From NCBI GenBank assembly GCA_023091665.1, contig JALJCQ010000012.1, positions 496,001 through 560,000 on the forward strand: a DNA stretch of 64,000 bases, in the 5' to 3' direction. The notes below the pieces were generated by a model that had not been told where the DNA came from, did not search any database, and saw nothing but the letters and a program-made list of their open reading frames with translations. Positions 1 through 9,891 of the stretch are shown in pieces; within the stretch, counting starts at the first letter, position 1, and each line of letters begins with the position of its first letter. This stretch comes from Pythium myriotylum (Eukaryota; Oomycota; Peronosporomycetes; Pythiales; Pythiaceae). A program made the position numbers and the translations under genes.

Positions 1-570
1 CTGGTCGACCGGTACGCAAAGGCGGTCGATGAGTCCGAGCGCACGCCAGAGAGATTTATCGCGTTCGCTCAAGCCGACGGTGCGTTCGGTCAGAGGATCA
101 TTGCAGCTAACAATATCGGAAACTGTATGTTCGTCGCTTTGAAGCGTGCCCTCAGCATTCTCGGCAAGGAAGACGAAGTTCAGGACGCGTGGGTTAAAGA
201 GTTTTCGGAGCGTGGCAAGACTTTGTTTGGATTCGACCCTTGCACGAAGGCAACATGGAAAGTCTTCCGTGCGTTCATCAAGTTTATTACGTTCGAGCGT
301 GGGTCGCGTATCAATTTTTCTTCCATCGATTTCAACGTCCACAATACTGGACATCGCACTGTCGAAGCCATCCTGCAGAAGCACTTGAACAACGGCGTGT
401 ACATCGTGGCGGGCTACAACAGCAACAAGGTGGGGCATTGCTTCGCGATGTTGGCGCTCCGCTACAACTACTACGCGATCGACGGCGAGGTGCTCATTCC
501 GGTCAAGGTTTACGCTCGCTGGATCGATCAGATGGCTTTCATTCGCAAGGTCGACATCTTCACGGGCTAA
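1..570 (+). CDS. Cysteine-peptidase-like protein, 3' end only
   Basis: The frame is open from the first base to a TAA at 568-570, giving at least 189 residues whose N-terminus lies outside the window. A Cys in a GNCMFVAL context (codon near 118) and a His in a VGHCFAM context about 100 residues later resemble the Cys/His pair of papain- or OTU-fold peptidases, with an Asp (AIDGE) shortly after. Proteins of this kind are often attached to transposable elements, and this one sits 70 bp from a copia element in the opposite orientation. The peptidase reading is inference from spacing and flanking hydrophobic residues. It could equally be a degenerate transposon-encoded domain. No intron is needed. 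Confidence 0.45.
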   Translation: MVDRYAKAVDESERTPERFIAFAQADGAFGQRIIAANNIGNCMFVALKRALSILGKEDEVQDAWVKEFSERGKTLFGFDPCTKATWKVFRAFIKFITFERGSRINFSSIDFNVHNTGHRTVEAILQKHLNNGVYIVAGYNSNKVGHCFAMLALRYNYYAIDGEVLIPVKVYARWIDQMAFIRKVDIFTG

Positions 571-639
571 GAAGCATCAAGGCTTAGTAATTGCTGCTCA
601 ATACCAATTTGCCATTTGCTTATTCTTTTTTGTTTATTT

Positions 640-3600
640 TTATTCCTTGAGAATTTGTACTCCAAGTTGACCACGCAAGGAGAGAAATTGCGGTTTTGGC
701 AGTGCTTTTGTAAATATATCCGCAATCATGTCCTTTGTGTTACAGTAGACAATATTGAATTGCTGTCGTTCAACCTTTTCTTGTACAAAATGGTATCGAA
801 TATCAATGTGTTTGGATCTACCATGGAGTTCTGGGTTGTTGGCGAGTTTGATGCAACTCTGATTGTCTTCATAAATGGTTGTTGCTGTTGTTGTGTTGAA
901 TCCAAGTTCGCCAAGCAGGGTTTTAAGGAATATGACTTCCTGCATGCAGTGACATAGAGCAATGTATTCTGCTTCTGTTGTAGATAGGACAACGGTGTGG
1001 TGTTTTCGGGAAAGCCATGAAATAGGACTTCTTCCTAGCATCGTGACGAAGCCGCCAATGGAGCGTCGCGTGTCAGGACAGCTCGCATAGTCGGAGTCCG
1101 AGTAAGCGATTAGACTGTTCGCGAGTTTAGCGGTGGGATTCTGCATGGCCCCTCCTAATTTTAAACCATAACCTTTGGTGCCAGACACATATTTGAGTCC
1201 TCGAACAACTGCCTTCCAGTGTTCTTCACCTGGGTTCGAGAGGAACTGACTAACTTCTCTCATGTAGTAGGCGAGGTCAGGACGGGTCCCAATCATTAGG
1301 TACATGAAGCTTCCCACAGCCTCTCGATATGGAATAGACGTCATCATATCTCTTTCTCCATCTGTCTTCGGACAAGTATCGTTGGAGAGTTTGACACTAC
1401 GATCGACCGGTGTAGTTACAGGGTGCGTCACAAATTGACTGAAGCGATCCAAGACTTTGGTAGCGTACTTCTCTTGGTGAATGAAGATCGTTCGGGCGTG
1501 GCGGTCGCGTTCGATTGACCAACCGAGCAAGTACTTCACCTCCCCTAAATCTGTCATATGAAAACGCTGTTTCATGGCGGATTTGATTTCATTGACGAGG
1601 GAAAGGTTTGGAGCTATGATCAAAAGATCGTCGACGTACACTGCGATGTAGCATGTGTGGTCGTGGAGCGAACCGACAAAGACACACCGATCTTTGATGA
1701 GACGTCGGAATTTGATGCTCTCCAGAAAGGCCGCGAGGGTTTGATACCATACTCGGGGCGCCTGTTTGAGGCCGTATAAACTCTTCTGGAGCTTGCATAC
1801 CAAATGCTCCTTCCCTGGGATAACAAAACCTTCAGGTTGCTCCATGTAAATTTCTTCATCCAGGAATCCGTTGAGAAAAGCAGTCTTTACATCCATTTGG
1901 TGAATTTCAAAGTCAAGTATCGCTGCAATCGCAAGAAGAAGGCGAAGGACTTCCATTCGAAGGACAGGTGCAAAGATCTCATTGTAGTCAATGCCATGCC
2001 TTTGGAGGAAACCTTTGATCACAAGGCGTGCTTTGAATCGGTCCACTTCTCCGTTGCCGTTGTACTTTACAACCCAGACCCATCGGTTCCTCAAGACTTT
2101 TCGTCCTTTAGGCGGAGATACCAGAGTCCACGTTCCATTGTCAGTGTGTGATTGGATTTCAGAGTGTGCAGCTTCAAGCCACTGGTCAGCATTTGGCGAG
2201 GACATGGCTTCGTGGAATGTACGTGGTTCCGTGATGTATCGCACTGCAAGTAGAGTATACATGAGTGTTATTCTTTCAGTTTCATCAGAGATGTCCTCTG
2301 AGCTGTTGAGTAAGGTGCCTATGGATGCAGTGGTGGTGAAACCATCTCCATGCGAGTGTTGCATCTCAGAGTGTCGACGTTTTCTGTCGTATAACCCCGG
2401 AGTTGCAATGAAACTGTATATCTCTTCTGTTTGGTGAAGTGGATCAGTCAAGGAGGGGAGTGAGGGAGATGGGGCCAGGGTAGTGGGATCACTTCTTTCC
2501 GGAACAATCGTACCATCTGTTGAATCCGACAGGGTGATGCGATCAGGTGGGTTGAGTGTGACTGGACGTGCCTGAGTGTCCGCGTTTGGTGGAGCAAGGA
2601 CATCAGGGGCGTCAAGGAATGCTAAGGTAGGGAACACTGACTCGTCAAAGGTGACGTCACGACTGTAAACAAGCTTGCCCGTTTGTACATTGAGTAGGCG
2701 GAAACCACGTTTGTTGCTAGGGAGGCCAAGGTACATGCAAATAGTGGCACGGGGATCCAGTTTATCCCGGCGTTCTTCAGGGACATGAACGTACGCCTTG
2801 CAGCCAAATACCCGAAGGTTCAGTACCGATGGTACCTTGCCATGCCATAACTCATATGGTGTGATGTGACCAGTTGCAGCACTCGGGATTATGTTGATAA
2901 GGTCAGTCACATGACGGACACATTCGGCCCAGAGAACACGTGGAAGATTACCGTCGAAGAGGAAAGCGCGAACGCGTTCCATGATGGTGCGCATGCGACG
3001 TTCAGCCACTCCATTCTGTTGTGGAGTGTACGCATTCGTGAATTGAGTGTGTGTTCCGTACTTTTCCCACAGAATCTTTCCCAGTTTTTCGTATTCTTTA
3101 GCGTTGTCTGCCTGTAGAGCTTTTATCTCAGGGTCGTATTCAATCGCTGTGTACTCTACAGTCTGTATGTCTGCGCGAAAAACGTTCAGAGCCCTGCGCC
3201 TGAAGTCTTCATAGCACTCATAGAGTTCCGAGCGTGACTTCAGAACATATGCGACCATGAATCGTGTGCAGTCGTCAATGAAGATGAGGAAATATCGACA
3301 GCCTGTGAGGCTTGGCGTAGGCATTGGTCCACAAATATCGCTGTGAACTTTCTCTAAGGGAGAGTTTGAACGCTCAACAAAGGATACTCGTTTCGAGAAA
3401 GGTTGGCGATGTGATTTAGCAAGCTCACATGAAGGACATGTATAGTCTGTTAGGGATCCTACGCCTTCGAGCTCGTGATCGTTCACGGCTTGCGTTTTAG
3501 GCAGTGTCTGTAGAATACGAAAGTTAGGGTGACCCATCCGTCTGTGAAGTAGCACGATGGACTTCTTACCGTGCATCGAGATGTGGGCTTCGTTCACACC

Positions 3601-5472
3601 CGGATCATCCATAGTTGGGTCGGCATTAAACTGGTATAAGTCAGCGTGAGTAGCCATCTTAGCCTTGACCGTGAAGTTTTGGTTCGTGTTGATCGAGCAT
3701 TGTGATCGATTGAACGAGAAGCGGTAGTCGTCTTTGACAGCGGCCGGAACTGAGAGCAAGTTAAACTTGAGTTCTGGCGCGTAAAGAACGTTGCGCATCG
3801 AAAGGGTCTTCGGCTGACCTTTCGAGTCTGTCACGCGGAGAGCTACCGTTCCGATGGCGAGGATAGGTATCTGGTTCTTCCCACCAACCGTGATCCAGCC
3901 CGTGTAGGGCGTCGTTGACGTGAACCATAAGTTGCAGTAAGTCACGTGACGGGTGCAGCCAGAGTCAATGGTCCACACCGGGTCAATGAGGTTGTCGTGC
4001 TTCGCCGTAAGGCCGTAGGCTGTGGCCGTTGCAGCCGAAATCGCAATCATGGCATTGTCACGTCGAGACTGTTGGTACCCGCCGTTGCTTTGATTGCTGT
4101 TGCGACCCGTGTTGCGATTGTTTGGAACATAATCTCGCTGAGTGTTGTTGTTGCGGCGACCACCACCTCGGCCCGGAGCACGCGAGTATGGGTGCTGGCG
4201 GTTTCCATGGTCGTTGGTCGCTGCACGCTGGTTGCCGGTGTTGGGCATCTTGAAGTCGGTCGGGATCACCGTGTTTGGCTTGACTGTACCGTTCTGGATG
4301 TCCTTGATCAGCACGCGGCACACTGCCATTGCGTGGTACATGCGCCCGCAGTAGGTACAGGCTGGAGCGTCGTTGTTCGTGACGCTGGCGAGAGCCTGTG
4401 GGGTTTCCACAGGGGTAGTCGACACCAGAGCTCGTTCATTCTGGGTCTCAGTGCTTTCGGGAGTTCCCTTAGCAAGCGCGAATCGTTCGTGCGCGAGTTT
4501 GGTGGTCACATAGGACTCAAGCTTGTTCTTCAGCTCTTGGTAGGGGATGATGTCACGGTTACCACGCCAGATTCGCATCTCTCCTTCCCACGAGGGAGGC
4601 ATCGCGTTGAAAAGGAAGACAGAGGCGACGTTGTCATCGAGGCTAATGTTGAGTACCGTATTGAGTCCGGCCATGGCGTCTTCATATTTGAGGATGAACT
4701 CCGTAATGTCATCGCCTTCCTTGTATCGAGCGTTGAAGAGGAAGTTCATGATCGTGTACGGGTCCCCATAAGCCTTGGTCCCATTGTAACGATCGCAGAT
4801 GGCTTGGTAGATATCGTACGCCTTGTCGAGTCCCTTCACGACACGGATGTGCTTGTCATCGAGTGTCTTCATCAGGAAACACTTGACTTGGGCATTGAGG
4901 CGACGGATCTGCGAGGCCGAGAGCTTTGCTTTCGCTCTAGCCTTCGCCTTGGCCTTGGCAGCTTTAGCCTTCGCACGAGCCGCGGCTTTGGCTGCCTTCA
5001 CCCGCGCCTTGGCCTTCTGGCGCGCACGTTTAGCTTCCTTGCGCGCTTTCTTGGCTTCGGCTGCAGCAGTAAAGGTTTGCACTTGGGCCACAGGTGGAAG
5101 GGTTGGTTCTTCAGACTTCGACTCGCTGTCATTGGCTGGAGCATCGCTAATCGAGAGGTTCCGGACGTCAGCTGCAGGGACTGCCGGCTCGACATCGCCA
5201 GCCGAAAGACCGGATTGCGACTCCTCGGTGGCCGAGTCGGCTTCTGATTCGGACTTCGATTCGAGATCGTCAGACGATCCTGACGAGGCTGACTCCATCT
5301 CTTCATCCGTGTCGCCTGCATCGAGCGCGGACAGTCCCTCGTAGTCCGGGTTGTCGACGAAACGTAGAAGGTTCTTGCCGTCGAGGTGGGCGCGGACACG
5401 AGTCTTCCAGACGTCATAGTTGTCGGCGCCTGTAAGGCGGGGGAAGTCAGACGAGGTGGAGCTTGGGCTCAT
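640..5472 (-). CDS. Copia Gag-Pol polyprotein, intact
   Basis: 1610 codons with no stop or frameshift. Gag occupies roughly residues 1-360 and is interrupted by an acidic Ser/Glu stretch (about 52-123) and a Lys/Ala/Arg stretch (about 138-184). A CCHC zinc knuckle (C-x2-C-x4-H-x4-C) is near 371-384. The aspartic protease has WTIDSG near 500. Integrase follows, with an HHCC zinc site (HRRMGH...CPSC, about 647-690) and the D, D, E residues in HSDICG, QADNAKEY and NGVAERR. The copia-type reverse transcriptase has YVDDLL near 1277, and RNase H has SDSDYASC near 1458. All catalytic motifs are present, so the copy is probably young. The ATG lies inside the primer-binding site, an unusually tight 5' arrangement. 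Confidence 0.93.
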   Translation of the reverse strand: MSPSSTSSDFPRLTGADNYDVWKTRVRAHLDGKNLLRFVDNPDYEGLSALDAGDTDEEMESASSGSSDDLESKSESEADSATEESQSGLSAGDVEPAVPAADVRNLSISDAPANDSESKSEEPTLPPVAQVQTFTAAAEAKKARKEAKRARQKAKARVKAAKAAARAKAKAAKAKAKARAKAKLSASQIRRLNAQVKCFLMKTLDDKHIRVVKGLDKAYDIYQAICDRYNGTKAYGDPYTIMNFLFNARYKEGDDITEFILKYEDAMAGLNTVLNISLDDNVASVFLFNAMPPSWEGEMRIWRGNRDIIPYQELKNKLESYVTTKLAHERFALAKGTPESTETQNERALVSTTPVETPQALASVTNNDAPACTYCGRMYHAMAVCRVLIKDIQNGTVKPNTVIPTDFKMPNTGNQRAATNDHGNRQHPYSRAPGRGGGRRNNNTQRDYVPNNRNTGRNSNQSNGGYQQSRRDNAMIAISAATATAYGLTAKHDNLIDPVWTIDSGCTRHVTYCNLWFTSTTPYTGWITVGGKNQIPILAIGTVALRVTDSKGQPKTLSMRNVLYAPELKFNLLSVPAAVKDDYRFSFNRSQCSINTNQNFTVKAKMATHADLYQFNADPTMDDPGVNEAHISMHGKKSIVLLHRRMGHPNFRILQTLPKTQAVNDHELEGVGSLTDYTCPSCELAKSHRQPFSKRVSFVERSNSPLEKVHSDICGPMPTPSLTGCRYFLIFIDDCTRFMVAYVLKSRSELYECYEDFRRRALNVFRADIQTVEYTAIEYDPEIKALQADNAKEYEKLGKILWEKYGTHTQFTNAYTPQQNGVAERRMRTIMERVRAFLFDGNLPRVLWAECVRHVTDLINIIPSAATGHITPYELWHGKVPSVLNLRVFGCKAYVHVPEERRDKLDPRATICMYLGLPSNKRGFRLLNVQTGKLVYSRDVTFDESVFPTLAFLDAPDVLAPPNADTQARPVTLNPPDRITLSDSTDGTIVPERSDPTTLAPSPSLPSLTDPLHQTEEIYSFIATPGLYDRKRRHSEMQHSHGDGFTTTASIGTLLNSSEDISDETERITLMYTLLAVRYITEPRTFHEAMSSPNADQWLEAAHSEIQSHTDNGTWTLVSPPKGRKVLRNRWVWVVKYNGNGEVDRFKARLVIKGFLQRHGIDYNEIFAPVLRMEVLRLLLAIAAILDFEIHQMDVKTAFLNGFLDEEIYMEQPEGFVIPGKEHLVCKLQKSLYGLKQAPRVWYQTLAAFLESIKFRRLIKDRCVFVGSLHDHTCYIAVYVDDLLIIAPNLSLVNEIKSAMKQRFHMTDLGEVKYLLGWSIERDRHARTIFIHQEKYATKVLDRFSQFVTHPVTTPVDRSVKLSNDTCPKTDGERDMMTSIPYREAVGSFMYLMIGTRPDLAYYMREVSQFLSNPGEEHWKAVVRGLKYVSGTKGYGLKLGGAMQNPTAKLANSLIAYSDSDYASCPDTRRSIGGFVTMLGRSPISWLSRKHHTVVLSTTEAEYIALCHCMQEVIFLKTLLGELGFNTTTATTIYEDNQSCIKLANNPELHGRSKHIDIRYHFVQEKVERQQFNIVYCNTKDMIADIFTKALPKPQFLSLRGQLGVQILKE

Positions 5473-5476
5473 AACC
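5465..5476 (-). other. Primer-binding site matching initiator tRNA-Met anticodon arm
   Basis: The plus strand reads GGGCTCATAACC, which equals the anticodon loop and half-stem of eukaryotic initiator tRNA-Met. On the element's coding strand the complement GGTTATGAGCCC follows the LTR end directly. Drosophila copia is known to prime from an internal half-molecule of the same tRNA. The ATG of the polyprotein is within this site. Confidence 0.75.
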
Positions 5477-5824
5477 TGTTGAGGGTAGCACTTGTTGGTC
5501 GGACGGATGAAGGAAGGAGACGCTAGATGAGAGCAAATAGCTTAGTGTTGTATTTAGATTTGGAGCAGTCGGTTTCACAGGGACTGCAGTGTTGGAAGTG
5601 TAGTTCATAGAGATCTCAAGTGATTTGAAGATCACTTGAGTTATGTATCTCCATACAAAGATGTGTGTAACTTCCCCGATTCCACACATCTTCTGTGAAT
5701 AGCTTTTGGAGAGAGATACTGTACTCCACATACCCCAGATATCGAGTCGTAGAGGTGTAACCTGTACCATCGTAGTGGTACTGTCTAAACGGTAAATGTA
5801 CTGAGCTAGCCACTAACTCTAACA
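5477..5824 (-). repeat. Copia 5' LTR (about 348 bp)
   Basis: One edge is fixed by the primer-binding site: on the plus strand the LTR begins TGTTGAG at 5477. The other edge is inferred at CTCTAACA ending 5824, which gives imperfect terminal inverted repeats (TGTTGAG against TGTTAGAG) and the usual TG...CA ends. No partner LTR is present to confirm the second boundary, and target duplication cannot be tested. Confidence 0.6.
5615..5640. repeat. Perfect hairpin within the LTR
   Basis: Ten-base arms CTCAAGTGAT and ATCACTTGAG are separated by six bases. It may be an LTR regulatory or RNA-structure element; the role is unknown. Confidence 0.6.
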
Positions 5825-6512
5825 GTCCTGGACGAGGCTTGAGAGCAAGCAAATTGAGAAGTGCGATTGCTGTTACTGAGGGACCTCTTTGGTGCTCTGT
5901 GCTTCGCTGTCGTCAATCCGAGATGTCTTGCTTCCACTATCGAAAGTTAGCTAAGTCAACAAAATTTCAGCAAGCCCTAGTAATCCCTTCTGCAACCTCT
6001 TGAGGGAGTGAAGCTGGTTTCCACGACCTCTTCAGTCTGTACAGTACTAATCTGAACGGCCTCGTGATCGGAGCTGCCCGCGGATTGGACAACGCAGTAC
6101 AGAACAGAGTGTGTTCCCCGTTTTCTTGCTCTTGGGTCGACTGGAAGTGGTCACGAGGACTCATCACTGGCCATAAAATCAGCAACGAGTGGTGAAGTAT
6201 ACACATGTCGCTGATCTGTTTTGGAGGCACCGAGTCATGAACATCACACCTTGTATCATACTACTGTACGAGGTATGATCTTCATGACTCGACACGCGGT
6301 CATTCCTGCATCTTGCATGAGAAGAGCGCAGGTCCAGTATGATAAATCAGCATGCATTCTTCTCGAGAAAGATGGTCAAGCGTCTGCTTGAAAGCAGACC
6401 GCCCGACTCACGATGTAGTTGGATGACAAAAAAAGCGCCCCTCAATACGGCCTCTGTATTTAGAATGCAGCGATTTCATCTCCACTTCTTCGTGTACTCA
6501 ACAAGGATTACG
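5825..6512. other. Intergenic region, no gene seen
   Basis: Flank between the copia LTR and the first membrane-protein paralogue. No convincing coding sequence was found on either strand. It holds the imperfect inverted repeat listed separately and the promoter of the downstream gene. Confidence 0.5.
6231..6291. repeat. 61-bp imperfect inverted repeat
   Basis: Two 25-base arms, starting CGAGTCATGAA at 6231 and ending TTCATGACTCG at 6291, pair with three mismatches around a short centre. It lies about 220 bp upstream of a start codon. It could be a miniature element, a cruciform or a regulatory hairpin. Confidence 0.6.
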
Positions 6513-8149
6513 ATGGCGTCACTCTGGCGCTCGCTGTGGGCAGCGTGGGTGCAACTGCAGGTCAGCCGCCACGGCCAGTACTCACTGGTACGACTGGCGG
6601 CTCTGGATACATACTGCCAGTCGAGCTCGTGGCCTCGCGTGGTATGTGTGCTCTCGCTGTGCGTATTACCGGCAGTTGTCGCCGTCGGTTGCGTCAATCT
6701 CATCCCACTCACCTCCCCAGCGGCCGGGTGGGCCAGCAACTGGGGTTTCTGGATTCAGACCGTTGTCGCCACATTCCTCATCACGCACGGGGTCCTCCAG
6801 CAAGCCAGGCACATGATCCCAGAGCTTCCTCTCTCTTCGTCTCGCCTGGTTGTCGTGTCGTTTGGTGTCGGTGTCGGCGAAGCGCTAGCGCTCATGCTCC
6901 TCGCTTCGTTGTGGGCATTCCCTATCCCTTTCACTCTCTTCACGGGCAGTGGCGTCTTCATTTTGCTGCTGAATGGACTCTCCACATTGGCGATCGGCCC
7001 TCAAACGCTGCACACGGTGTCGATGCTGTGGCCTCGCGTACTCCGGCTCGCTGGTCTCGCGGCTACACAGATACTTCCAATTATTATCTACCCGGCGTAC
7101 AACTCGCTCTACGTTGTCATGTCTCCCCACGCGCGACTCTCGTTCATCTTCTTGCTGCCACTCACCCGGGCCGTGCTGCAAAACGTTGTCGCTCACCTGA
7201 GCGAATTCTGGCAGGACCTTGTGCCTGTCACTGCTGCGCTTACGATCGAGGTCTTCAGTTCCTACTACGTCGTGATGTTCATGCAGAACACCGGCTCGGC
7301 GATGTCAGCAGTCGTGCTCTTGGTGGTTGATGTAACTCATTTGGCGTGGACAATGCGCAGAACTATCCACCATATTGAAGCCATCCTCTCGCTCCATCCG
7401 AAACACCGTCCTCACGGGAGGAGTACGACTAGGGGGCTGATGGAGACGGCCCGCAAACTCTGCCTCACGCCGGATCCACTCAACAGGTCCCCTCCTCGCG
7501 ATGTTCAAGTGTTCGTGAATTCGCAGACGCGAGAAGCGTCTGATGCACTGCAAGAGAATTCCTGTGTGGCGTCAGCTGAACTGCTGCAGCCCTCGACTAA
7601 GGCAGGACCTTCGCTTACACGGGTCGTGCCAGTTGATGCCGCACGACAAAATCATGGTCAGCTCGACGGAAGACTCATCCGCGCCGTTTTGTTCGAATAC
7701 GAGTACATCGTGTTGGTCGAGTACGTCGAGTGCGTCGTGCCTGTGATCTTTATCGCGTCCACCACACTGTTGCGCTCATTGCCGAACATCGAGTTCTACC
7801 CGAGCCTGCGAGACACTCCGCTGGCTCAAATCGCGGCGACGAATCGCATGATCATGCGGTACGCGTTGCTTCAGCTGCTCACACTGCTCACTCTGCACGT
7901 GGCCTTGCGACGTCGTCTTGGCTTCTCGCTACTGCACCAGCTAGCGTTTGCGATCGAGTCGCACGTGGCAATCATCCAGAACAACCTCATAATGAGTGTC
8001 ACACTCGTTTCGACCGTCGCGATGGTCCACATGGGTACGAATGGCTCTCCTCAGCGCTTTAATCAGTTCTACCCTCATATCGCACTGACCTATGGACAGG
8101 TTTTGACTTCACATTCCAGTTCAAGTGGATCTCGCAACCAACGCAGTGA
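6513..8149 (+). CDS. Multi-membrane protein, tandem paralogue 1
   Basis: Exons 6513-8034 and 8100-8149 join across a 65-bp GTACGA...ACAG intron to give 523 residues. About ten hydrophobic segments run through the protein, with a polar loop around residues 290-390. The start is the ATG giving MASLWRSLWAAW, which aligns with the starts of the two downstream paralogues. Shared signatures include an N-terminal QVSRxGQYS block, a Y-Y/F-E-Y-V-E-C stretch before the late membrane segments, and a short second exon reading GFDFTFQFKW. It resembles a large family of unassigned oomycete membrane proteins; substrate and location are unknown. Without splicing the frame runs on to 8168 with an unlike C-terminus, so the intron is well supported by paralogy. 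Confidence 0.8.
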
Positions 8150-8253
8150 GGGAGCCGTTACTGTATGACGACTGCTCAAAATCCTTGAATGTAGCCATGT
8201 CCAAATCTGCGACGCGTGGCATGTGGTACCAGGCACACGTCTCACGTCTCGCA

Positions 8254-8269
8254 CCCTTGAAGGAATTGA
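8254..8269. repeat. Target-site duplication of LINE, left copy
   Basis: CCCTTGAAGGAATTGA, identical to 9892-9907. It directly abuts the TGA/ATG-repeat tail of the LINE fragment. Confidence 0.85.
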
Positions 8270-8290
8270 TGATGATGATGATGATGATGC
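8265..8290. repeat. (TGA)n microsatellite = LINE 3' tail
   Basis: About eight tandem trinucleotide units on the plus strand, which read (CAT)n at the 3' end of the minus-strand LINE. Simple-sequence 3' tails are typical products of target-primed reverse transcription in several LINE clades. Confidence 0.8.
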
Positions 8291-9891
8291 AGGTGGAGTC
8301 TATTGAGTTCAACTAATTGTGAATCCTAATAGCTGGGAGCTTAGCGGGTATCGACCTAGATGGGGTCAACGGGGAGGCCTGTTATTGGCCACCACGGACG
8401 TAGGTCGCTGGCTAGCAGGGCGGGAAGATCAGTATGACCTTCGCGGTTCGTAGGGTGGTTGACTTGGGCACTGTGTCGTGAGTCCATGGCCAGGTTAGCC
8501 ATTGCATCAGCCATCCGGTTATGTGCACGAGCTTGATGGATCCACCTCTGGATGCCAAGGCGATCTGCAAGCTGACGTGCGCGGTTATAGCTGACCAGAA
8601 GTTTTGAGTTGCGCGGTGGTCTGTGTTCTCGCATCTGACGCAAAACGAGGGCACTGTCACCGATTACTTGGAGAGAGGAAAAACCAAGCGAATGAGCCTT
8701 GCGGAGCCCAACAAGCAGGCCTTGATATTCAGCTTGATTGTTTGTCATTCGTGATGACGCGAGACTGGTCGCAGCACTCCAGATGATCTCTGCCGCGCCT
8801 GAGTGGGGAGCGGCTCGAACCAGTACTGCCCCAGCCCCACCTGGGCCTGGGTTTCCACGGGAGCCTCCGTCGAAAAATAGGAGATGCATTACGCGGTCTT
8901 GAATCTGTACCGGCGGGGGAAACTCGAGGGAACTGCGGAAGACAGTTCTGAGGTCGCCAACTAGCGCCGCGTGCCACTCTGGTCGGTTGCGGTCCGCCAT
9001 GAACCTGAAGTTGAGCGTCTTCAAGACCCGATGACAAGAGGCGTTGTGAAGAACCGCAGCATTGTCAAAAGTCCAGGGGTTATCCCCATATGAGTGCTTA
9101 GACCTCCACGTAGCAAGGAACACCAGCGTCTCAAGTACGAGCTGCTGCCACACAGCTTGTAGAACTGGGAACGGGTCCGCCGCGGCGCCGAGTTCTTGAT
9201 TGCGGCTCCGGTGAAGCGTTGCTAGGTCCCAGATCTTGGGCGGCGTAGAAGACAGACGTAGACTGAAGACGTCTGAGAGAAACTGCGTGGTTGTGGAGGC
9301 TGCTCGATCGTGCCAGAGGCCGAAGCGTTGCCACCAAGCCCGGACAGTATTCCAGAGTCGTTGTGCGGCTGAGCACTGCCAGACGATATGGTAGGTGGAA
9401 CCTCCCTCGGACCCTATTGTGGGGCAATGAGGGCATCCGATCCGGCCCGACGATCGGTCCCATCCGGAGAGTCTTTGTCCTTTCACTTTGTGGAAGATGA
9501 GGCGCTGACGACTGGAGCTGTGTTCGAGGGAATGGATTTCCGACCAGTCAACTTGGTCAAGCGCAAGACTGAAGTCGAGGGAGCAGGACTCCGCCTTGGA
9601 CCTGCGTTCTTCAAGTTCGCGTTCACACTGCTGTTGTCGTGGCGCGAAGATGATGTGTCTCAGGCTGCGTTTGGAGAACCGTTCCGCATCACCCCAGAGG
9701 GGGAGAATGGGAGAAAGCATCGGGTGTGGGTCAAACTGTAGTCTCTTTCTGCCTGTAGCCCGTCGAGCGAGCGATTCTGCGTGACGTAGAGAGGAGACAG
9801 GCCCGAGGTCGTGTAGATCGCGGATAGCCACTTCACGAATTAAGTGGACGGCACCATCGCGCTCATGGAGCGACCACAAGTCGGTGGATCT
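8270..9891 (-). mobile_element. 5'-truncated LINE retrotransposon with target-site duplication
   Basis: A 1.6-kb insert is bounded by perfect 16-bp direct repeats (8254-8269 and 9892-9907) and ends in a trinucleotide tail at its 3' side. It carries only the C-terminal part of a LINE ORF2: a zinc site and RNase H, with no reverse transcriptase, as expected from incomplete reverse transcription. It separates membrane-protein paralogues 1 and 2, which would otherwise be closely spaced like paralogues 2 and 3. Confidence 0.85.
8356..9891 (-). pseudogene. LINE ORF2 remnant: zinc site plus archaeal-type RNase H
   Basis: The frame is open for about 510 codons and stops with TAG at 8356-8358. It extends upstream through the target duplication to an ATG at 9945, so the first 18 or so residues of that longer frame are flanking DNA, not LINE. 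A CPHC...HIVWQC zinc motif of the reverse-transcriptase-associated type lies near codon 170 of the longer frame. RNase H follows, with FFDGGSRGNPGPGG, NNQAEYQ, IGDSALV and HNRMADAMA, so its D-E-D-D catalytic set is intact. The G-N-P-G-rich start is characteristic of the archaeal-like RNase H acquired by some plant and oomycete LINEs. The reverse transcriptase is missing, so the copy is dead as an element although its frame is clean, which suggests recent insertion. Confidence 0.85.

Larger units (their letters stand above)
600..5824 (-). mobile_element. Ty1/copia LTR retrotransposon, one LTR recognised
   Basis: The element reads leftwards: LTR at 5477-5824, primer-binding site at 5465-5476, one uninterrupted polyprotein at 5472-640, then an A-rich putative polypurine tract (TAA followed by A/G-rich sequence, about 612-640). 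The expected second LTR should lie left of about 610, but that space is occupied by the end of the preceding ORF (to 570), and no copy of the 5477-5824 sequence is visible there. The left boundary is therefore uncertain and the element looks truncated at its 3' end. The order protease, integrase, reverse transcriptase, RNase H is diagnostic of Copia rather than Gypsy. Confidence 0.85.

Noticed and set aside
3946..5247. 433-codon open frame on the plus strand opposite copia Gag/protease
   Set aside because: It is the complement of the Gag region; Arg/Val/Gly-rich with no domain, and caused by the biased codon use of the real gene.
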